From Fibrobacter succinogenes (lineage in GTDB: Bacteria; Fibrobacterota; Fibrobacteria; Fibrobacterales; Fibrobacteraceae), in assembly GCA_902761355.1 (NCBI GenBank), contig CACWJY010000017.1, positions 1 to 64,000 on the forward strand: a stretch of 64,000 nucleotides of DNA, given 5' to 3'. Positions 59,720 to 64,000 of this stretch are shown here, one piece after another. Each line of letters opens with the position of its first letter. The stretch's first letter is position 1. Position numbers and translations under genes: made by a program. The notes beneath the pieces were generated by a model that searched no databases, was not told the DNA's origin, and saw only the letters and a list, made by a program, of their open reading frames with translations.

Positions 59720-61001
59720 TTTCGCCGATTAATGCGAAGGGTTCGGCGGCGGTTATCGTTACCGTGAACCTTTCGCCGGACTTCAGCGGCCTTTCGCTGG
59801 CAATGGCGACGGGGCGGTAGGCGGCGTTTCGGGCGATATAGGTGCCCTTGCGGTAGCCATTTTTTTCGATAACAACATTTTCGGTGGTGCCTATCCAACG
59901 GACATTGTTTTGTGCTGCGATTTTTTGGAAAGCTTCGGCAAGGGCTGCCGAACGTTCGTGTTTGATTTCGTCGGGTACGGCGCCGGCCATGTTGTAGGCG
60001 GGTGTATTCGGACGAGGCACGAAACGGGTAATATTGCAGACCGTCGGGCGAGTCTTTTTGAGGATGTCTAAGGTGTCTTGAAAGTCTCGCTCGGTTTCGC
60101 CAGGGAATCCGACAATCAAGTCGGTACTGAGCGTGAATTGCGGAATTGCGTTGAACGCTTCGGCTAGCATCACGTAGTCATCGGCGGAATGCTTGCGGTT
60201 CATTGCTCTAAGGATGTTTTCGCTGCCGCTTTGTACAGGCAGGTGAATGAATTTATAGACGCGGTCGTCTTCGAAAGATTTTAGAAGGGCGTCTGCATAG
60301 CGCAACATATGTCGCGGGTTTCCCATGCCAAGGCGCATCTTGTAATTGCCGGGGACCTCGGCTAAAATCTGCTGTACCAATTCGGCGAGGTTCGTGCCGG
60401 TGTCGAACCCATAGCAGCCGCAGTCTTGGCCGGTCAGCTGGATTTCGACGCAGCCGTCATTTATGAGTTTTTTTACCTGTTGAACGATGGCGGCAGCGGG
60501 ATAGCTCTGGAGCCTGCCTTTGACAAGTCTCGTGGAACAGTAGGCGCAGGCATCCAGACAGCCTTCTTCGATGTTCACGATGCCCACCAGCGGTGATTCC
60601 CTGAGGGGGACGTCATCGTGAGCCCCGTGAGGGGCGTGGCATTCCTTTTCTTGTTGCAGTTCCTTTAGACTTGTAAATACGACCTTGTCTGTTATCTTGA
60701 CGACTTCTTCGCGGAAATCTTTCGGAGCGCAGCCTGTAATGAAAATCTTGGCGTCGGGTGCCTTATTTAGGGCTTCTCGCAGCAGCTTTAACGCACCCGC
60801 ATTTCCTTTGACCGTGCAGACGTTCAACACAAAGGCCGCGGGCTTTTCGGTATCGCTTTCGCTTGTTGCTCCGTTGGGTATGCCGAATACAATGCGGTAA
60901 TCTTCTGCGAAAATTCGGGCTATTTTTTCGCCGTCGCCAAAGTTGGCGCTACAACCTTGGCTGATGACGGCTAGTAAAGGCTTTTTGTAGGCGTTTTCCA
61001 T
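59688..61001 (-). CDS. Methylthiotransferase of the e-MtaB (CDKAL1) type
   Basis: 437 residues from MENAYKKPLLAVISQGCSAN; a TTG at 61016 would lie inside spoIID. N-terminal cysteines are in QGCSANFGDGE, LNVCTVKGN and ITGCAPKD; the radical SAM motif is GCLDACAYCSTRLVKG. A TRAM-like domain closes it. The segment EIQLTGQDCGCYGFDTGTNL, followed by MRLGMGNPRH, fits the eukaryotic/archaeal e-MtaB group (ms2t6A37 of tRNA-Lys), not bacterial MtaB, which has TGVHLG..YG. The substrate is inferred. It starts 4 nt after the spoIID stop. Confidence 0.82.
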   Translation of the reverse strand: MENAYKKPLLAVISQGCSANFGDGEKIARIFAEDYRIVFGIPNGATSESDTEKPAAFVLNVCTVKGNAGALKLLREALNKAPDAKIFITGCAPKDFREEVVKITDKVVFTSLKELQQEKECHAPHGAHDDVPLRESPLVGIVNIEEGCLDACAYCSTRLVKGRLQSYPAAAIVQQVKKLINDGCVEIQLTGQDCGCYGFDTGTNLAELVQQILAEVPGNYKMRLGMGNPRHMLRYADALLKSFEDDRVYKFIHLPVQSGSENILRAMNRKHSADDYVMLAEAFNAIPQFTLSTDLIVGFPGETERDFQDTLDILKKTRPTVCNITRFVPRPNTPAYNMAGAVPDEIKHERSAALAEAFQKIAAQNNVRWIGTTENVVIEKNGYRKGTYIARNAAYRPVAIASERPLKSGERFTVTITAAEPFALIGEIIPAPRGSAE

Positions 61002-61005
61002 CGCC

Positions 61006-62448
61006 TTACCGCTCAAACTTTTCCAGGGTGATTCCCTGATAGTAGTGGCTTAAGATTTCTTGGTAGCTTAGCCCTGCCTGGGCACGAGCCCGCACTCCCA
61101 TTTGGCACATGCCCACGCCGTGCCCGAATCCGGTGCCTGTTAGCACCCATTCCTTGCCATCTTTTTTGACCGTAAAGAAAGAGGAGGGGAGTATAGTGCC
61201 GGCCTTCTTGAATAGCCAGCGAGTACGGTCGGTCAATACGTCAAAATGCCCTTTGTCTGTTTCAACGCGGAGTGTCAGGATACGCCCGCTCTTTAGTTTG
61301 TCTTTGATCTTGATCGATTTGACTTTTTTGAAGTCAGCTCCTTTGGGTTCGCTAAAAGTAGCCTTGGCTTCACTCACGTTCGACTTAAACAATTTGGCGA
61401 TTTCTTTGTCTGCAAAGCGGCGTTCCCACTTGATGTAGCTAGATTCGTCGCACCAGGGTTTACCATCGGGGCGCTTGTCGGGGACAGACTTTAAGTAGGG
61501 CAGATCTTCGCGGTTCCATGTGGCAAGCGTCTCGGTAATGCCTCCGCAGGTGGAATGGTAGTAGGCGATAATGAATTCTCCGCCATAAGTCATTACGACG
61601 CCTGCGGTCGCTTTGACGGCGGCATCGGTCAAGGGGGTTGCTGATTCGAGTCCCTTGTAGACCTGGTCTTTGGTGTCGGCGAAAACGTCAAATCCCATAG
61701 ATTCACGGCTGTTAAAATGCTTGTAGGCGTAGGTTCGGGCGGCTACGGCTTGTGCTTTCAAGGCCTCGATTCGGTTGCTGTCCAGCTTGCCAATTTCGTA
61801 AGGGACGACTCCACGCAGGTAGTCTTCTACATCCACCGAGTTGATTGCATCGAGCTTGCCGTTTGTATTGCGGAACATGATGCTTCCGGGGTAACAGGCT
61901 TTTCCGAGAGTCTTTGTGTCGGGAGCGACTGCAAGGCAACCGCCTTCTTCGCTGTTGAATTCCCGCGAAATGTCTTCGGTCGAATTACCGCCCGCCTCGA
62001 ACTTGACCTTGTTCTTGATGGCGGTCACATGGACCGTTTCGCCCTGGAATTTAAAGAAAAGTTCCTTGACGCCTATATAAATGCCTACGCGGAGCGGACG
62101 ATTCAGTTCTTCGGGGATATTATGAGCCTTGAATGCGGCGGGCTTGTCCTGTTCCTGGTTTTGGAGGGGACTCTTTTTAGCGGCTGTTGTAGAGGACTCT
62201 TTTTTGCCGTTGTGATCTTGGCCTTTCGTGCTAGAGTCGGCCCGGATATTCTTTTCTACTTGAGAAACGGGTTCACTTGTCGTTGTCGCTTCAATGGGCG
62301 CGAAATTTACGGGACCGTCGGGAATGTCTTCGACACTAGCAGGCACTTCCGCTTTTTGCACATCGTCGGGTAAGTCGAAATCGTCGTCTGCAAATGCAAC
62401 CGAAATTCCGAGAGTAAATGCAAAAAATAGGGGGAGCTTAAAAGACAT
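61006..62448 (-). CDS. SpoIID/LytB-domain protein
   Basis: 480 residues. Signal peptide MSFKLPLFFAFTLGISVAFA, a Ser/Thr/Lys-rich spacer (to about 115), and a SpoIID domain: RVGIYIGVKELFF, VDVEDYLRGVVPYEIGKL, EALKAQAVAARTYAYKHF with the conserved catalytic Glu in the family's YEI/GE region, YYHSTCGGITE and FGHGVGMCQMGVRARA. SpoIID is a lytic transglycosylase that cuts peptidoglycan lacking stem peptides, often with SPOR proteins. It is in an operon with the methylthiotransferase. Confidence 0.85.
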   Translation of the reverse strand: MSFKLPLFFAFTLGISVAFADDDFDLPDDVQKAEVPASVEDIPDGPVNFAPIEATTTSEPVSQVEKNIRADSSTKGQDHNGKKESSTTAAKKSPLQNQEQDKPAAFKAHNIPEELNRPLRVGIYIGVKELFFKFQGETVHVTAIKNKVKFEAGGNSTEDISREFNSEEGGCLAVAPDTKTLGKACYPGSIMFRNTNGKLDAINSVDVEDYLRGVVPYEIGKLDSNRIEALKAQAVAARTYAYKHFNSRESMGFDVFADTKDQVYKGLESATPLTDAAVKATAGVVMTYGGEFIIAYYHSTCGGITETLATWNREDLPYLKSVPDKRPDGKPWCDESSYIKWERRFADKEIAKLFKSNVSEAKATFSEPKGADFKKVKSIKIKDKLKSGRILTLRVETDKGHFDVLTDRTRWLFKKAGTILPSSFFTVKKDGKEWVLTGTGFGHGVGMCQMGVRARAQAGLSYQEILSHYYQGITLEKFER

Positions 62449-62481
62449 TACTTGTGTAATTATACAAATTATTCTTTAGTA

Positions 62482-62513
62482 GAAAAAGGAGATGCCCGCT
62501 CGATGGCGGGCAT
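62482..62513 (-). terminator. Terminator of the yajC-def operon
   Basis: ATGCCCGC (62492-62499) and GCGGGCAT (62506-62513) with a 6-nt loop. On the minus strand the hairpin is followed by CTCCTTTTTCT. It lies between def and spoIID. Confidence 0.75.
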
Positions 62514-62540
62514 GACATTGCTCAAAGGGCTTTGGATGCC

Positions 62541-63080
62541 TTAGCGCTTCTTCAATCTCGCCTGCGTTTCCTTGGCCATTTTCTTCAGCTTGGACTGGTT
62601 CATGGTGCGATCAGCCGTTGAAATCTTGTCGACGAACAGGTCTCCGTTCAGGTGGTCCGTTTCGTGCTGAATGCAACGGCCAAAGAGTCCGTCGCAGTTG
62701 TGGATTTCTTGCGGTTCGCCGTTGATGTCGAAGAATCGGACGCACACCTTGTCGGGACGCATCACGTTGCAGAAAATGTCCGGTACCGAAAGACAGCCTT
62801 CATCGTAAGGGACGATCTTTGCTTCGGGTTCGGCTTCCCATTCAGGGTTGAACATGATGTAGGGACGCGGTTCTTCTTCGCCAGGAACGGCGGTGTCGAT
62901 GACGACCAGGCGGATGTTTTTGCCAATCTGCGGAGCGGCAAGACCACAACCCGGAGCATCGTACATGGTCTCGAGCATGTCCTTGGCGAGCTGTCGCAGT
63001 TCGGGCGTAATTTCGGTGATGGGCTCGCATTTTTTGCGAAGCACCGGATCGCCATAAGTTTTAATTTCTAGAAGAGCCAT
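62541..63080 (-). CDS. def: Peptide deformylase
   Basis: 179 residues. Motif 1 GCGLAAPQ (44-51), motif 2 EGCLS (94-98) and motif 3 HETDH (139-143) give the metal ligands Cys96, His139 and His143 with catalytic Glu140. It removes the formyl group from nascent proteins at the ribosome. A Lys-rich tail (MAKETQARLKKR) is normal. It starts 3 nt after yajC. Confidence 0.96.
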   Translation of the reverse strand: MALLEIKTYGDPVLRKKCEPITEITPELRQLAKDMLETMYDAPGCGLAAPQIGKNIRLVVIDTAVPGEEEPRPYIMFNPEWEAEPEAKIVPYDEGCLSVPDIFCNVMRPDKVCVRFFDINGEPQEIHNCDGLFGRCIQHETDHLNGDLFVDKISTADRTMNQSKLKKMAKETQARLKKR

Positions 63081-63083
63081 GGC

Positions 63084-63461
63084 TTACTTCTTTTCTTCGG
63101 TCTTTGCGGGTGCTGCGGTTTCAGCGTTCAGGACGCGGAGAATAGCGGACTTTTCGAAGTCGATGAGGGTGGTAGAGCCCGTGCGCACGGTAATGGTGGT
63201 GGAGGTTTCGTCAATGTTGGTGACCGTGCCGATGATGCCGGCGGTGGTGATCACCTTGTCGCCCTTCTTAAGAGCCTTGCGCATTTCTTCCATCTTCTTC
63301 ATTTCTTTATTCTTCGGACGAATAAAGAACAGCCACATTACCACGAACAAAAGGATAAGCGGCAAAAAGCTGCCGATGGCGCTCGGCTGCTGCTCGGGAG
63401 CGGCTTCTTCGGCGAATGCGGCAATGGAGGAAAGGGTGATAAGGAGTGCAGAGAGTTTCAT
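63084..63461 (-). CDS. yajC: Preprotein translocase subunit YajC
   Basis: 125 residues. A hydrophobic N terminus (MKLSALLITLSSIAAFA) that may be a cleavable leader is followed by one membrane segment (about 28-46, GSFLPLILLFVVMWLFFI), RPKNKEMKKMEEMRKALKKGDKVITTAGIIGTV and a Glu/Ala/Lys tail. YajC works with SecDF at the translocon. Most YajC lack the leader-like extension. Confidence 0.92.
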   Translation of the reverse strand: MKLSALLITLSSIAAFAEEAAPEQQPSAIGSFLPLILLFVVMWLFFIRPKNKEMKKMEEMRKALKKGDKVITTAGIIGTVTNIDETSTTITVRTGSTTLIDFEKSAILRVLNAETAAPAKTEEKK

Positions 63462-63524
63462 AATTTTACCTGTTTGGGGTGAATTGATTTACGGGAGTAA
63501 ATATAGAAAAAAGAGGGGTGGACT

Positions 63525-63598
63525 AATGTGTGGTGTGTAATGTGTGATGTGTAATTAGTCATTCCACATTTCACACCCCACACTCCACATTCCACATT
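63525..63598. repeat. Heptamer array as a long inverted repeat
   Basis: Left arm: AATGTGT, GGTGTGT, AATGTGT, GATGTGT (63525-63552). Right arm: CCACATT, TCACACC, CCACACT, CCACATT, CCACATT (63564-63598). The arms are close to reverse complements, with AATTAGTCATT between. Confidence 0.85.
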
Positions 63599-63610
63599 GC
63601 GCCTACGGCG

Positions 63611-64000
63611 CTACACCAGTTTCTTGTCAAGCAGCGGGTAAATGCGGTTGAGTTCCATCAGGTCGAGGATGGTGTCAAAATCACCTGAAAAAGACGGAAT
63701 GGCTTCGATTTCGGGGAGTGCGTCGCCCTTGTTTAAGGGGATTGGGGTGCTCAATAGTTTGTGTTCCAAAAGCGGGAGCAGGGTGCGCGTCGTGAGGGTC
63801 GCGCCGAACATGGCCCGTTTGCTGATGTTCAGGAGGAAGGCTGTTTCTATGGTGAAGGTCCCGTTTTTAAGGGGGGCGTTGCTCTGCTGTACGGCCTTGA
63901 TGACGGCGTTCAGCACCATTTGCTCGGTCATCGAAAGTATCTGTGGGGGAGTCTTTTTAAACTGGGCTCTGTATCGGATGCTTTCGTATAAAAGGTGGAT
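63611..64000 (-). CDS. Partial gene of unknown function (C-terminal part)
   Basis: The frame is open from the stop at 63611 to the window edge, so the gene begins outside. About 129 residues are visible (IHLLYESIRYRAQFKKTPPQ at the edge, then MTEQMVLNAVIKAVQQ and ending RIYPLLDKKLV). An ATG at 63931 is internal if the frame continues. Alternating helices with TLLPLLEHKLL and DLMELNRIYPLLDKK suggest a soluble helical domain. I do not recognise it. Confidence 0.55.
   Translation of the reverse strand: MHLLYESIRYRAQFKKTPPQILSMTEQMVLNAVIKAVQQSNAPLKNGTFTIETAFLLNISKRAMFGATLTTRTLLPLLEHKLLSTPIPLNKGDALPEIEAIPSFSGDFDTILDLMELNRIYPLLDKKLV

Noticed and set aside
2..64000. Prophage, insertion sequence or integrated element
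   Set aside because: No transposase, integrase, phage structural gene or tRNA-flanking direct repeat was seen; base composition is even.

Overview
The window is chromosomal DNA of a Fibrobacter-type bacterium (Fibrobacterota). The evidence is several secreted proteins with the Fibrobacter succinogenes major paralogous (FISUMP) domain, lipoproteins with blocks of four serines as linkers, a secreted GH16 glucanase with a C-terminal tail that resembles a type IX secretion signal, and meso-DAP-type peptidoglycan genes. Base composition and codon use look even throughout. I see no phage, insertion sequence, CRISPR array or rRNA, so this is core genome with lineage-specific secreted-protein genes between housekeeping blocks.

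Layout. 1-700: end of pgk, then about 480 bases of hairpins and short repeats. 0.7-3.3 kb: two tandem FISUMP genes (the second has lost its leader through a deletion and frameshift) and a secreted protein. 3.3-10 kb: a Ser/Thr kinase with a membrane partner, a LOG-family protein, and a large radical SAM protein. 10-16.3 kb: a degenerate GGDEF protein, truA, pdxJ, a divergent deacetylase and miaA. 16.3-24 kb: EcsC-like protein, purU, FISUMP protein, a tight cluster of LytR_C protein, rsfS and argS, then panD. 24-31.4 kb: tRNA-Leu(CAA), SPOR protein, miaB, an AAA_14/DUF4143 ATPase behind three 33-bp direct repeats, a glycosidase-like lipoprotein, a HAD phosphatase and an outer-membrane protein. 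31.5-32.7 kb: rpsF-rpsR-rplI. 34.5-48.4 kb: the division and cell wall cluster mraZ-rsmH-ftsL-ftsI-murE-murF-ftsW-murG-murC-ftsQ-ftsA-ftsZ, nearly all overlapping or abutting. 48.5-52.6 kb: TPR protein, GH16 enzyme, Ser-linker lipoprotein. 52.6-64 kb: rRNA methyltransferase, VanZ-like protein, murB, a small CHC2-TOPRIM primase-like protein, a GT51 transglycosylase, dnaX, an e-MtaB-type methylthiotransferase, a SpoIID protein, def, yajC and a partial gene.

How the genes fit together. The division cluster would run as one transcript from a promoter that carries candidate MraZ sites. It supplies peptidoglycan precursor enzymes (MurE, MurF, MurG, MurC) and the divisome (FtsL, FtsI, FtsW, FtsQ, FtsA, FtsZ). 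mraY and murD, normally between murF and ftsW, are not there; murB and a monofunctional transglycosylase lie about 6-8 kb downstream. miaA and miaB make ms2i6A37 in tRNA, and the e-MtaB-type enzyme would act on t6A37.

Most interesting signals: (1) an A10 run in dnaX after which both alternative frames stop at once, which predicts a tau/gamma pair made by slippage; (2) a hairpin with compensatory changes in both stems, upstream of both miaB and dnaX; (3) a recurring promoter pattern TTG-N19/20-TAnnTTTG of the Bacteroidota type, with several -7 boxes only 4-5 nt before the start codon, suggesting leaderless mRNAs; (4) 33-bp-spaced repeats in front of the AAA_14 ATPase; (5) intergenic arrays of 7-bp units built as inverted repeats; (6) a GGDEF protein with a lost active site but an intact I-site.
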